Source of the DNA: an uncultured Sphingobium sp.
GTDB lineage: Bacteria > Pseudomonadota > Alphaproteobacteria > Sphingomonadales > Sphingomonadaceae
Direction of reading: 5' to 3'
DNA: 19,356 nucleotides
NCBI GenBank assembly: GCA_946479185.1
Contig: CAMLFF010000023.1
Coordinates: 1-19,356 of the forward strand
The notes under the pieces: model-generated
What the model saw: the letters and a program-made list of their open reading frames with translations, nothing else
Databases searched by the model: none
Told to the model about the DNA's origin: nothing
In this document: positions 7,446 through 15,794 of the stretch, piece after piece
How positions within the stretch are numbered: position 1 is the first letter of the stretch
Layout: every line of letters starts with the position of its first letter
Program-made: the position numbers and the translations under genes

Positions 7446-8304
7446 GTGCTTTAATCTCTCCGAGCATCTCGCGAAGATGGACGCGCCAATGCGGCGCGGG
7501 TGCCCCGACGAGCGCGAATGCGGCGCTCTTATCGAGGATGGAATAGGATGGGCGGCGCGCGGGCGTGGGGTAATCGCTCGTCGCAATGGGGATGACCGGC
7601 ACGTTGCGCGTCAGCAGGCCGAGCGCCAGCGCTTCCTCCTGAATGGCGAGCGCGAAATCATACCAGCTTGCAGCACCACTATCGGTCCAGTGATGGATGC
7701 CACTCGCTCCGGCGGCATGGAGCGCCCAGAGCGCTTTTGCGAGGCCTGTTGCATAAGTGGGCGTGCCAACCTGATCGGCAACGACCTTTACCTCCTCCCG
7801 CTCAGCCATTAGCCGCAGCATGGTGCGGACGAAATTATTGCCGTGAGAGCCATAAACCCAGGCCGTGCGGACGATGAGCGACGCCGAGTTTGCCGCAAGG
7901 GCAGCCTGCTCTCCAGCCAGCTTGCTAGCGCCATAGGTCCCAAGCGGGTCCGTGGGAGACTCTGGACTATAGGGCGTGCCAGCCGCACCATCGAACACGA
8001 AATCGGTGGAGATGTGGATGAAACGTGCGCCGCTGCTGGCCGCTGCCATCGCCAGCAGTCCGGGAGCCTTGCCGTTGATCTGCCACGCTAAATCGGCCTC
8101 ACTCTCGGCCCGGTCGACTGCCGTATAGGCCGCTGCATTGATGATCAAATCAGCCCCGACATGCGCGACGGCGGCGTCGACAGCAGCACCAACGCCAATA
8201 TCTAACGCCGCCCGATCCAAGGCGACAATCTGATCGCCTGCAGGTGCGGTGGCCTGCAATGCATGGCCCAACTGCCCGTTGGCACCGGTGATGAGGATCT
8301 TCAC
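7438..8304 (-). CDS. rmlD: dTDP-4-dehydrorhamnose reductase
   Basis: The product has 288 residues. It is the final enzyme of the pathway, reducing dTDP-4-keto-L-rhamnose to dTDP-L-rhamnose with NAD(P)H. The N-terminal [13 protein letters not shown] carries the dinucleotide motif; HISTDFVFDG is at about 97-106; the catalytic YGASK has Tyr124 and Lys128; the substrate-domain signature ARRPSYSILD is near 249-258. The start is GTG at 8304, overlapping the rmlC stop in a GTGA arrangement, which implies translational coupling. The upstream and downstream genes belong to the same pathway. Confidence 0.97.
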   Translation of the reverse strand: MKILITGANGQLGHALQATAPAGDQIVALDRAALDIGVGAAVDAAVAHVGADLIINAAAYTAVDRAESEADLAWQINGKAPGLLAMAAASSGARFIHISTDFVFDGAAGTPYSPESPTDPLGTYGASKLAGEQAALAANSASLIVRTAWVYGSHGNNFVRTMLRLMAEREEVKVVADQVGTPTYATGLAKALWALHAAGASGIHHWTDSGAASWYDFALAIQEEALALGLLTRNVPVIPIATSDYPTPARRPSYSILDKSAAFALVGAPAPHWRVHLREMLGEIKAHG

Positions 8305-8846
8305 GCGAACGTCACCGCGTCGGCCAGCGGCTTGCCCGCCGCATCCTTGGCGGCCAGCTGGGGCACCGTGCCATCAAGCGGCCACTCGATGCCAATCGCA
8401 GGATCATTCCAGAGCAAGGCATGCTCGTTCGATGGATCATAGGGACCGCGACATTTATACATAAAATCAGTGCCATCTTCCAGACACAGGAAGCCGTGGG
8501 CCATGCCCTCCGGCACCCAGAACATGCGCTTGTTCGCAGCACTTAACTCAACGCCCACCCATTTGCCGAAGGCAGGCGATGAACGGCGCAGATCGACCAC
8601 CACATCGTACACGGAACCCGCTGTAACCCGCACCAACTTCCCCTGCGGACCGGGCTTTTGATAGTGCAGCCCGCGCAAAACACCGCGCGAGGAGCGGCTG
8701 TGATTATCCTGTACGAACTCGATATCCAGCCCCGCATCCTTGAACGTCTTTGCGTTCCAGCTTTCCATGAAGAATCCGCGATCATCACCGAACACCTTGG
8801 GCTCGATGATGAGGAGATCTGGAATTGCTGTCTCAATAATCTTCAC
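8301..8846 (-). CDS. rmlC: dTDP-4-dehydrorhamnose 3,5-epimerase
   Basis: The product has 181 residues, a typical length. It epimerises C3 and C5 of dTDP-4-keto-6-deoxyglucose. It is a cupin-fold protein with [14 protein letters not shown] near 18-31, the active-site stretch LRGLHYQ carrying His61, Lys70 in [18 protein letters not shown] at 110-119 and Tyr130 in DFMYK. An aspartate at 168 (AAKDA) may complete the His-Asp pair described for the family. The start is GTG at 8846, again overlapping the upstream stop as GTGA. Confidence 0.97.
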   Translation of the reverse strand: MKIIETAIPDLLIIEPKVFGDDRGFFMESWNAKTFKDAGLDIEFVQDNHSRSSRGVLRGLHYQKPGPQGKLVRVTAGSVYDVVVDLRRSSPAFGKWVGVELSAANKRMFWVPEGMAHGFLCLEDGTDFMYKCRGPYDPSNEHALLWNDPAIGIEWPLDGTVPQLAAKDAAGKPLADAVTFA

Positions 8847-9721
8847 GCGATGCCCCGCTCAAGCAGTTGAAGGAGATAAGTGCCGTAACCGGACTTGCGA
8901 AGCGGCTCTGCTATCCGCTTAAGCTGCTCATCATCAATGAAGCCCATCCGCCAGCACAATTCCTCCGGGCAGCAGATCTTGAGGCCCTGCCGCTCCTCGG
9001 TAATCCGCACATAATTGGCCGCATCGATGAGTGATCCATGCGTCCCGGTATCGAGCCAGGCGAAGCCACGCCCCATAATCTCGACCGAAAGCTCACCCGC
9101 TTCGAGGTAGGCCCGGTTGAGATCGGTAATCTCTAGCTCGCCGCGCGGCGATGGCTTGATCTGATGCGCCCGCTCAACCGCCTGCCCATCATAGAAATAA
9201 AGGCCGGTCACGGCATAATTCGAGCGGGGATTCTCCGGCTTTTCCTCGATCGTCTCGGCTTTGCCAGTGGAATCAAAGGACACGACGCCATACGCGCTCG
9301 GCTCTTTCACATAATAGCCGAACACCGTTGCGCCATGATCGCGCACGGTTGCGGCCTTCAAAATGTCCGTCAAACCATGTCCGTAGAAAATATTGTCGCC
9401 AAGGATCAGCGCTGAGGGGTCCGTGCCCACGAAATCAGCGCCGATATGATAGGCTTGGGCGAGGCCCTGTGGCTCGGGCTGCACGGCATATTGCAACGTC
9501 AGGCCAAGCTCCGATCCATCGCCCAGCAAAGCTCGGAACGAAGCCTGTTCATGCGGGGTGGTGATGATCAGGATCTCGCGGATGCCGGACATAATCAGCA
9601 CAGACAGCGGATAATAGATCATCGGCTTGTCATAAACCGGCATCAGCTGTTTGGAGACGGCCCTTGTCAGCGGATAAAGCCGTGTGCCGGATCCGCCAGC
9701 TAATATGATTCCCTTACGCAC
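8843..9721 (-). CDS. rmlA: Glucose-1-phosphate thymidylyltransferase
   Basis: The product has 292 residues and catalyses the first step, dTTP plus glucose-1-phosphate to dTDP-glucose. Motifs: the nucleotide-binding [11 protein letters not shown] at 9-19, [15 protein letters not shown], the metal-binding LGDNIFYG with Asp109, [20 protein letters not shown] at 159-178 and [12 protein letters not shown] at 219-230. The GTG at 9721 is preferred because GGGAG lies six bases upstream and the protein then begins [10 protein letters not shown], as usual. The ATG at 9736 would add five residues with no good ribosome binding site. It is the first gene of rmlACDB; dTDP-rhamnose commonly feeds back on this enzyme, so it is the likely control point. 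Confidence 0.97.
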   Translation of the reverse strand: MRKGIILAGGSGTRLYPLTRAVSKQLMPVYDKPMIYYPLSVLIMSGIREILIITTPHEQASFRALLGDGSELGLTLQYAVQPEPQGLAQAYHIGADFVGTDPSALILGDNIFYGHGLTDILKAATVRDHGATVFGYYVKEPSAYGVVSFDSTGKAETIEEKPENPRSNYAVTGLYFYDGQAVERAHQIKPSPRGELEITDLNRAYLEAGELSVEIMGRGFAWLDTGTHGSLIDAANYVRITEERQGLKICCPEELCWRMGFIDDEQLKRIAEPLRKSGYGTYLLQLLERGIA

Positions 9722-9873
9722 TTGTCGCTCCCACATCTCTAGGCCGGGGCATAATGATGAACCCCTAACAAGTCACTGCGACGTTGGCCTGACCGAATAG
9801 CCAGCGTCGTTAACGCAATCGTGACCCAAATCTACGAAAAGGCGGTGAATCACTTTGCCTTTTACGGCGAGAG

Positions 9874-9902
9874 ATTTTAGCGCTTGTGCTGACTTGACCC
9901 AA
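9874..9902 (-). promoter_or_regulatory. Candidate sigma-70-like promoter for rmlACDB
   Basis: On the minus strand TTGGGT (9902-9897) is separated by 17 bases from TAAAAT (9879-9874). The -10 box matches the consensus at five of six positions and the -35 box at three. Transcription would start near 9867, giving rmlA a leader of about 145 bases. The sequence lies in the gap between the divergent rmlA and the small membrane protein gene. Confidence 0.35.
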
Positions 9903-9908
9903 CGGCTT

Positions 9909-9929
9909 CCAAAAGCCTGCGGCCTTTGG
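9909..9929 (+). promoter_or_regulatory. Hairpin overlapping the ribosome binding site of the small membrane protein
   Basis: CCAAAAGCC (9909-9917) pairs with GGCCTTTGG (9921-9929), eight of nine positions, across a three-base loop. The right arm includes the first two bases of the Shine-Dalgarno GGAG (9928-9931). A shorter alternative stem, GGCTT (9904-9908) with AAGCC (9913-9917), uses part of the same left arm, so the two structures exclude each other. This could modulate translation of the next gene, but stems this short can arise by chance. Confidence 0.3.
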
Positions 9930-9938
9930 AGAACGTTG

Positions 9939-10196
9939 ATGGAAACGGCTTATGACTGGCTATCGCTCGCCATTTTTGCTGGCATCATTGTGCTGTTTCT
10001 CCAGCGCTCGTCGATGGACAACCCACCCGACCGCATGATCGATTATCTGCCGCCTGCACTTGGCTGCGCCATTGCGAATCAGGCCGGCAATTACGCCATC
10101 GAAAATGACAGCCTGCTGATGCACGGCGTCGGCGTGCTGCTGCTTATCGGCACGGTTGCCTATGTTTGGCTGGTATTGAAGCCCAATTTGAAATAG
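9939..10196 (+). CDS. Small two-helix membrane protein, possibly exosortase-system associated
   Basis: The product has 85 residues. The ATG at 9939 is supported by GGAG at 9928-9931, seven bases upstream. Hydrophobic helices at about 7-22 and 62-81 flank a polar loop with the distinctive stretches RSSMDNPPDRMIDYLPPA and LGCAIANQAGNYA. No enzyme motif is visible. From memory it resembles small proteins annotated in sphingomonads as accessory to the XrtV exosortase sorting system; that link is unverified here, and no exosortase gene is visible. It lies upstream of ugd on the same strand, separated by a perfect hairpin, and is divergent from rmlA. The open frame continues 28 codons upstream without a ribosome binding site. 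Confidence 0.7.
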   Translation: METAYDWLSLAIFAGIIVLFLQRSSMDNPPDRMIDYLPPALGCAIANQAGNYAIENDSLLMHGVGVLLLIGTVAYVWLVLKPNLK

Positions 10197-10209
10197 TCGG
10201 TCGCCCCAT

Positions 10210-10230
10210 AGTCAGAGCGGCGCTCTGACT
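10210..10230 (+). terminator. Perfect short-loop palindrome between the small membrane protein gene and ugd
   Basis: AGTCAGAGC (10210-10218) and GCTCTGACT (10222-10230) form a perfect nine-base-pair stem with a three-base GGC loop, 13 bases after the small gene's stop. No T-run follows, so it is not a standard intrinsic terminator. It could be a transcript-end or processing structure, or a dyad operator in the leader of ugd, whose GTG lies 30 bases downstream. Confidence 0.4.
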
Positions 10231-10260
10231 GATTGACCATGACAAAGAGGGCGGTCCTCA

Positions 10261-11562
10261 GTGAAGATCACGATGATTGGGGCGGGCTATGTAGGCCTCG
10301 TTTCTGGCGCCTGTTTCGCGGATTTCGGGCATGATGTGATCTGCTTCGACAAGGATGCGTCCAAGATCGACGCATTGCGCGAAGGGCGCATGCCGATCTT
10401 CGAGCCGGGCCTCGATCAGCTGGTAGCCACCAATACCAAGGCCGGACGGCTCTCTTTCACGACCGACGCCGCAGAGGCCCTTGCCGATCCGGACGCCGTG
10501 TTCATCGCGGTCGGGACGCCGTCGCGCCGAGGCGATGGCCATGCGGACCTGAGCTATGTGTATGCCGCAGCCGCCGAGATCGCTGGCTACATTAAACGCT
10601 TCACTGTCATCGTCAACAAGTCCACCGTGCCCGTCGGCACGGGTGACGAGGTTGATCGCGTCATTCGCGAAGCGAACCCTGGCGCGGATTTTGCCGTGAT
10701 CTCCAATCCAGAGTTTCTGCGCGAAGGTGCTGCGATCGACGATTTCAAGCGCCCCGATCGCGTCGTCATCGGCGGCGATGACGAGCGGGCTTTGGAAGTG
10801 ATGCGGCAAATTTATCGACCATTGGCCCGCGGGCGCTCGCCAGTGATAGAGATGAGCCGTCGTGGCGCAGAGCTCACAAAATACGCGGGCAATGCGTTCC
10901 TCGCCACCAAGATCACCTTCATTAACGAGATTGCGGACCTGTGCGAAAAGGTCGGCGCGGACGTGCAGGAAATCGCGCGCGGCATCGGGCTCGACAATCG
11001 CATTGGCAGCAAATTTCTGCATGCCGGGCCGGGCTATGGCGGCTCCTGCTTCCCCAAGGACACGATTGCATTGCTGCAGACAGCGGAGGACTATGGCGCG
11101 CCTCAGCGGATCGTTCAGGCTGTCGTCGCCGTCAACGATATGCGCAAGCAGGCTATGGGGGACAAGGTTATCGCGGCGTGCGGCGGCGATGTTCAGGGCA
11201 AAACCATTGCTGTGCTGGGCCTGACGTTCAAGCCAAACACCGATGACATGCGCGAGTCCCCTGCCATTTCGATCATCAAAAAGCTGCAGGCCGCTGGCGC
11301 TACCGTGCGGGCTTATGACCCCGAAGGGATGGATCAGGCGTGCAATGATTTGCCTGATATCACCTATTGCTCCGGCGCTTATCAGACGATGGAACAAGCC
11401 GATGCCTTGGTGTTCATCACCGAGTGGGACGCCTTCCGCGCGCTTGATCTTTCCAGGGTAAAATCGCTTCTCAAAACGCCCATCATCGTGGATCTGCGTA
11501 ATATCTATCCCCGACACGTCGCAGAGGCAGCGGGGTTTGCCTACACTGCCGTCGGTCGGTGA
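10261..11562 (+). CDS. ugd: UDP-glucose 6-dehydrogenase
   Basis: The product has 433 residues. It oxidises UDP-glucose to UDP-glucuronate with two NAD+. The N-terminal MKITMIGAGYVGLVSGACFA is the NAD-binding fold. VGTPSRRGDGHADLSYV (84-100), NKSTVPVGTGDEV (119-131), NPEFLREGAAIDDF (149-162) and GPGYGGSCFPKDTIAL with catalytic Cys263 are all present; the C-terminal domain has LGLTFKPNTDDMRESP. The GTG at 10261 has GAGGG nine bases upstream. The next gene overlaps it by four bases (GTGA). In other bacteria Ugd is phosphorylated by BY-kinases of exopolysaccharide systems, so the kinase at 5524-6330 is a conceivable regulator; that is inference. Confidence 0.97.
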   Translation: MKITMIGAGYVGLVSGACFADFGHDVICFDKDASKIDALREGRMPIFEPGLDQLVATNTKAGRLSFTTDAAEALADPDAVFIAVGTPSRRGDGHADLSYVYAAAAEIAGYIKRFTVIVNKSTVPVGTGDEVDRVIREANPGADFAVISNPEFLREGAAIDDFKRPDRVVIGGDDERALEVMRQIYRPLARGRSPVIEMSRRGAELTKYAGNAFLATKITFINEIADLCEKVGADVQEIARGIGLDNRIGSKFLHAGPGYGGSCFPKDTIALLQTAEDYGAPQRIVQAVVAVNDMRKQAMGDKVIAACGGDVQGKTIAVLGLTFKPNTDDMRESPAISIIKKLQAAGATVRAYDPEGMDQACNDLPDITYCSGAYQTMEQADALVFITEWDAFRALDLSRVKSLLKTPIIVDLRNIYPRHVAEAAGFAYTAVGR

Positions 11563-12545
11563 CCGATGCGCCGCCCATCCTGATCACAGGGGTGGCCGGC
11601 TTCATCGGCCACGCCACCGCGCTCCGACTGCTGAACGAGGACCAGCATGTTCTCGGCATCGACAATTTCAACGACTATTATGACCCGGCACTCAAGCGCG
11701 CGCGAGTCGCGCAATTGCAGCAGCGTCCTGGCTTCAAGCTGCTCATAGGCGACGTTGCAGACCCGGACACCATCTCCGATGTGGTGCAACGACATGGCAT
11801 CCGACGGGTCATCCATCTGGCGGCGCAAGCGGGCGTACGCCACAGCGTGAATGCGCCATTTCTGTTCGAGCGAGCCAACCTAGCAGGCCATCTGGCCGTG
11901 CTGGAGGCTTGCAGCCGGGCTAGTCATTTCGAGCATCTGGTCTATGCCTCGTCGAGTTCCGTTTATGGCGATCGGGCGCTTGGCAGGACCGGGTTTGGGG
12001 AGGAGGATGCAACCGACCGGCCGGTCTCGCTCTATGCCGCAACCAAGCGGGCTTCCGAGTTGATGAGCCAGAGCTACGCGTCGATCTATGGCTTTCCGCA
12101 AACGGGTCTGAGATTGTTCACCGTTTATGGACCTTGGGGCCGACCTGATATGGCCTATTTCAAGTTCACACGCGCCATCCTCTCGGATCAGCCGATCGAA
12201 GTCTATGGCTATGGGCAGATGACGCGCGACTTCACTTATATCGACGACGTTGTCGACGGCATAATCGGCGCCCTCGAGCGCACCCCAGAGCGCGGGGAAA
12301 ATCGCATCCTGAACGTTGGCGATCATGAGCAGGTGGGGCTGATGAGCATGATCGCCACATTGGAAACAGCCTTGGGGCGATCAGCCGAAATTATCTTGCG
12401 CCCCATGCAACCGGGCGACGTGGCTGCGACTTATGCTGATGTTACAAAATTGCAGAATCTGATGGGCTATAACCCAAAGGTAAAACTGGCCGACGGGCTG
12501 GCACGCTTTGTCGATTGGTATCGGGATTTTTACCTTCATGGTTGA
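11559..12545 (+). CDS. NAD-dependent epimerase, probably UDP-glucuronate 4-epimerase
   Basis: The product has 328 residues. It is an extended short-chain dehydrogenase with GVAGFIG at 11-17, the catalytic YAATK (Tyr159, Lys163) and SSSSVYG at 131-137. DNFNDYYDPALKRARV (35-50), AAQAGVRHSV, FTVYGPWGRPDMAYFKF (187-203) and GQMTRDFTYIDD are characteristic of UDP-glucuronate 4-epimerases (LpsL/Cap1J type), which make UDP-galacturonate. This fits its position directly after ugd, whose product would be its substrate. The GTG at 11559 overlaps the ugd stop (GTGA). UDP-glucose 4-epimerase or a related activity is less likely. Substrate is inferred from motifs. Confidence 0.85.
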   Translation: MTDAPPILITGVAGFIGHATALRLLNEDQHVLGIDNFNDYYDPALKRARVAQLQQRPGFKLLIGDVADPDTISDVVQRHGIRRVIHLAAQAGVRHSVNAPFLFERANLAGHLAVLEACSRASHFEHLVYASSSSVYGDRALGRTGFGEEDATDRPVSLYAATKRASELMSQSYASIYGFPQTGLRLFTVYGPWGRPDMAYFKFTRAILSDQPIEVYGYGQMTRDFTYIDDVVDGIIGALERTPERGENRILNVGDHEQVGLMSMIATLETALGRSAEIILRPMQPGDVAATYADVTKLQNLMGYNPKVKLADGLARFVDWYRDFYLHG

Positions 12546-12587
12546 TAGCCGTTTCACTGAGATGCCTGAATTTGATGGGGACCAAAA

Positions 12588-13454
12588 TTGACCGTCCGTA
12601 AAGCTGTTTTCCCTGTGGCTGGTCTTGGCACCCGCTTTCTGCCCGCCACCAAGGCCGTGCCCAAGGAGTTGCTGCCGGTGGTGGATCGCCCGCTGGTGCA
12701 ATATGCCGTGGATGAAGCGATTGAGGCTGGCATCGAGACGATGATCTTCGTCACCGGTCGCAACAAGGGCGCGATCGAAGACCATTTCGATATGGCTTAC
12801 GAGCTGGAGCGGACGCAGGCGGACCGGGGCAAATCGCTTGATGCTTTGGCCGGCACGCGCTTGACGCCCGGCAATGCAATTTTCGTGCGCCAGCAGGAGC
12901 CGCGCGGACTGGGTCACGCCATCTGGTGCGCGCGCGATATTATCGGCGACGAGCCCTTCGCGATCATCCTGCCGGACGAATTGCTGATCGGTCGTGAGAC
13001 CGGGTGCCTGAAACAGATGATGGCGCAGTATGACAAGGTTGGGGGCAATCTAGTTTGCGCTCTGGAAGTGCCGATGGAAGAGACGCCAAGCTATGGCGTG
13101 ATCGATCCCGGCCTGCGGGACGGCGTGCTGACTGAGGTGAAGGGTCTGGTCGAGAAGCCAGCGCCCGGCACCGCGCCGTCAAACCTGATGCTGCCGGGCC
13201 GCTATATTTTGCAGCCGGAGGTCATGGCTCTGCTGGCGACGCAGGAAGCGGGTGCGGGCGGCGAAGTTCAGCTGACCGACGCGATGGCCAAGCTGATCGG
13301 CAAGCAGGCATTCCACGGCGTCACCTTTGATGGTGAGCGGTTTGACTGCGGCTCTAAGCTTGGGTTTGCGCAGGCGAACTTTGCATTGGCGATGCGGGAT
13401 GCGGCGATGGGGGCTGAATTGCGGAGCTGGGCTGAGGCGCTGCTGCGGCGGTGA
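12588..13454 (+). CDS. galU: UTP--glucose-1-phosphate uridylyltransferase
   Basis: The product has 288 residues. It makes UDP-glucose from UTP and glucose-1-phosphate, feeding ugd and glucosyl transfer. Motifs: KAVFPVAGLGTRFLPATK at 5-22, KELLPVVDRPLVQYAVDEA, RGLGHAIWCAR at 106-116, LPDELLIG with Asp130, SYGVID, GRYILQPEV and the signature FDCGSKLGF at 252-260. The start is TTG at 12588 with GGGGA six bases upstream; an in-frame TGA at 12573 precludes a longer form and no ATG is available nearby. It follows the epimerase by 42 bases, probably in the same operon, and is closed by the terminator at 13537-13568. Confidence 0.96.
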   Translation: MTVRKAVFPVAGLGTRFLPATKAVPKELLPVVDRPLVQYAVDEAIEAGIETMIFVTGRNKGAIEDHFDMAYELERTQADRGKSLDALAGTRLTPGNAIFVRQQEPRGLGHAIWCARDIIGDEPFAIILPDELLIGRETGCLKQMMAQYDKVGGNLVCALEVPMEETPSYGVIDPGLRDGVLTEVKGLVEKPAPGTAPSNLMLPGRYILQPEVMALLATQEAGAGGEVQLTDAMAKLIGKQAFHGVTFDGERFDCGSKLGFAQANFALAMRDAAMGAELRSWAEALLRR

Positions 13455-13536
13455 GTTAGGACAGATGATACAGGTATAGGCGGTTTTCGCAGATGGTGCG
13501 GAGACAGTGGTCTGATTAAGATGTTGATATGATATT

Positions 13537-13568
13537 AAAAAAGGCGGGCCCAATGGACCCGCCTTTTT
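13537..13568. terminator. Bidirectional rho-independent terminator between galU and petC
   Basis: AAAAA (13538-13542) plus GGCGGG (13543-13548) pair with CCCGCC (13558-13563) plus TTTTT (13564-13568). Two further G-C pairs lie inside beyond a mismatch. The A-run and T-run flanking the GC stem give a T-tract on both strands, so it can end galU transcription from the left and petABC transcription from the right. The genes on the two sides are convergent. Confidence 0.9.
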
Positions 13569-13605
13569 CGTACCTGTTGACGATGAGGCGCTGAGCCTCC
13601 GCCGA

Positions 13606-14445
13606 TCAATGTTCCTTGTTCGCCCAGATGTTCTGGTAGGACATGTAGGCGAGACCCGTTGCGAAGATCAGGAAGATCACCACGGCGATGCCGGTGCTCT
13701 TGCGTGATTCCATCTTGGGCTCTGCGGTCCACATCAGGAATGCGGCTACGTCCTTGGCCATCTGGTCGACCGTTGGCTTGGGCTGACCCTCGCCATAGGT
13801 GACCTGTCCCTCCGCCGAGAGCGGCGGTGCCATCGCGAGGTTGAGGTTCGCGAAATAGGGGTTGTAGTGCAGGCCCGGACCCGTCTTGGAATCGGGGAAC
13901 TTGGCCAGCAACTCTGCAGGCTGAGTCGTGTAGCCGGTCAGCAGCGAATAGATGTAATTCGCACCATCATGCCGCGCCTTCGCCATCAGCGAAAGATCTG
14001 GCGGGATCGCATTGTTGTTGGCAGCGGCAGCAGCAACATTGTTGGGGTAAACCAGCGGGAACTTATCCGCGGGCATGCCTTCACGCGTTGTTGCCTCACC
14101 CGTGCTTGCGTCGATCGAAGGCACCTGACGGGCCTTGGCGATCGCCTTGATCTCGGCTTCATTATAGCCAAGGTCGGACAGGCTGCGGAACGCGACCTGA
14201 TGGATGGAGTGGCACGCTGAGCAGACTTCCGAATAGACCTGGAAGCCGCGCTGCAGCTGGGCGCGATCAAAGCTGCCCAAAGGCCCTTCAAAGCTGAAAC
14301 CAGCCTTTCTGGGATGCTCGTGGAACTCTTGCTCCGCCGTGGGCACGGGCGGCTCACTGACGAACGCGACTGCGCCCCAGATGAAGCTGAGCAGCAGCAT
14401 GCCTGCAAAGAACAGGCCGACGAGGCCGCCTAGGATACGAACCAT
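13606..14445 (-). CDS. petC: Cytochrome c1 subunit of the bc1 complex
   Basis: The product has 279 residues and is the haem c subunit of ubiquinol-cytochrome c reductase. The N-terminal hydrophobic segment (about 5-30) is a signal or anchor. CSACH at 75-79 binds the haem covalently, followed by SIHQVAFRSLSDLGY. PPDLSLMAKARH at 148-159 is typical of the family, and the likely axial Met205 is in LNLAMAPPLS. A C-terminal anchor lies at about 250-269. The ribosome binding site AAGGGGG overlaps the petB stop, 12 bases upstream of the ATG, so the pair is probably translationally linked. It is the last gene of the operon. Confidence 0.97.
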   Translation of the reverse strand: MVRILGGLVGLFFAGMLLLSFIWGAVAFVSEPPVPTAEQEFHEHPRKAGFSFEGPLGSFDRAQLQRGFQVYSEVCSACHSIHQVAFRSLSDLGYNEAEIKAIAKARQVPSIDASTGEATTREGMPADKFPLVYPNNVAAAAANNNAIPPDLSLMAKARHDGANYIYSLLTGYTTQPAELLAKFPDSKTGPGLHYNPYFANLNLAMAPPLSAEGQVTYGEGQPKPTVDQMAKDVAAFLMWTAEPKMESRKSTGIAVVIFLIFATGLAYMSYQNIWANKEH

Positions 14446-14457
14446 TGCTAAGCCCCC

Positions 14458-15783
14458 TTATTCAGCGGCCGCAGCGGCGGGCGCCGCATCGACAGCGTCA
14501 TGCTTGTTCTTTGATTTGCTAAGCACAGCCTCGGTGATCGAGCCTGGCAGCGGATCCGGCCGCTCGATCGACGAGATGATCGGCAGGATGATCAGGAAAT
14601 GCGCGAAATAATAGGCCGCCGCGATCTGGCTGATCATCACATAGGGCTCTGCCGCCGCAGCGCCGCCGCAATAGCCAAGGATGGCAACATCGACGAGGAG
14701 CAACCACCAGAACTTGCGGAACAGCGGACGATAGCGACCCGAGCGAACCGGCGACGTGTCGATCCAGGGCAGGAAGAACAGCAGCAGGATCGATGCGAAC
14801 ATCGCCATGACGCCGAGCAGCTTGGCCGGGATGATCACGATGCCCGTGAACGGGATGACCAGGTCCATCGTGAAGGCGCGAAGGATCGCGTAGAATGGCC
14901 AGAAATACCATTCAGGGACGATGTGCGCAGGCGTCGACATGGGGTTGGCCGGAATATAATTGTCCGGATGGCCCATCGAGTTTGGCGCGAAGAACAGCAC
15001 CAGCGCGAAGAGGATGAGGAAGACGCCGAGCCCGAAGCCATCCTTGGACGTGTAGTAAGGATGGAATGGCACGGTATCCTGCGGCCCCTTCACTTCCACG
15101 CCCGTCGGGTTGGACGAGCCAGGAATGTGCAGTGCCCAGATGTGCATGATGATCACGCCTGCGATCACGAATGGCAGCAGATAGTGAAGCGAGAAGAAGC
15201 GGTTCAGCGAGGCGTTGCCGGGAGCAAAGCCACCGAGCAGCCAGGTCTGGATCGGCTCACCCACCACCGGAATGGCGGCAAACAGGCCCGTAATCACCTG
15301 CGCACCCCAGAAGCTCATCTGGCCCCAAGGCAGCACATAACCCATGAAAGCGGTCGCCATCATGAGCAGGAAGATGACCACGCCCAGCAGCCACACCATC
15401 TCTCGTGGCGCCTTGTAGGAGCCGAAATAGAGGCCGCGGAACATGTGGATATAGACCACGATGAAGAAGAAGCTCGCGCCGTTGGCATGCGCATAACGCA
15501 GGAGCCAGCCCGAGTTCACGTCGCGCATGATATGCTCGACAGAATCAAAGGCGACACCGGCATTCGCCGCATAATGCATGGCGAGGATGATGCCGGTGAT
15601 CAGCTGGATCGTCAGCGCGACGCCTGCCAGAACACCGAAGTTCCAGAAATAGTTGAGGTTGCGTGGAACGGGATAGCCCGCACCGACGGCGTTGAAGACG
15701 AGGCGTGGGAAGGGCAGACGATCGTCCACCCACTTCATCACCGGATGCTTCGGCGTGTAATGCTCAGCCCAGGGAAAGCTCAT
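14458..15783 (-). CDS. petB: Cytochrome b subunit of the bc1 complex
   Basis: The product has 441 residues and carries haems bL and bH and the quinol sites in the inner membrane. Haem ligands are visible as two His pairs spaced 14 apart, H99/H113 and H200/H214. The Qo-site PEWY motif is at 290-293 (in [17 protein letters not shown]). Eight or so hydrophobic helices are evident. The C-terminus ends in an unusual Ala-rich tail ([10 protein letters not shown]). The ATG at 15783 has AAGGA about eight bases upstream, beside the petA stop. Confidence 0.98.
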   Translation of the reverse strand: MSFPWAEHYTPKHPVMKWVDDRLPFPRLVFNAVGAGYPVPRNLNYFWNFGVLAGVALTIQLITGIILAMHYAANAGVAFDSVEHIMRDVNSGWLLRYAHANGASFFFIVVYIHMFRGLYFGSYKAPREMVWLLGVVIFLLMMATAFMGYVLPWGQMSFWGAQVITGLFAAIPVVGEPIQTWLLGGFAPGNASLNRFFSLHYLLPFVIAGVIIMHIWALHIPGSSNPTGVEVKGPQDTVPFHPYYTSKDGFGLGVFLILFALVLFFAPNSMGHPDNYIPANPMSTPAHIVPEWYFWPFYAILRAFTMDLVIPFTGIVIIPAKLLGVMAMFASILLLFFLPWIDTSPVRSGRYRPLFRKFWWLLLVDVAILGYCGGAAAAEPYVMISQIAAAYYFAHFLIILPIISSIERPDPLPGSITEAVLSKSKNKHDAVDAAPAAAAAE

Positions 15784-15794
15784 TATCTTTATCC

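Noticed and set aside
7446..7586. N-terminal extension of rmlB by 47 codons
   Set aside because: It is Arg/Pro-rich and out of keeping with the family, and it lies inside rmlD. The ATG at 7445 with GGAGAG gives the standard N-terminus.
10258..11517. 419-codon open frame on the minus strand
   Set aside because: It is a mirror frame of ugd, with no family motif and no ribosome binding site; ugd on the other strand is unambiguous.
11880..13182. Several minus-strand frames opposite the epimerase and galU
   Set aside because: All mirror well-supported plus-strand genes and lack motifs or initiation signals.
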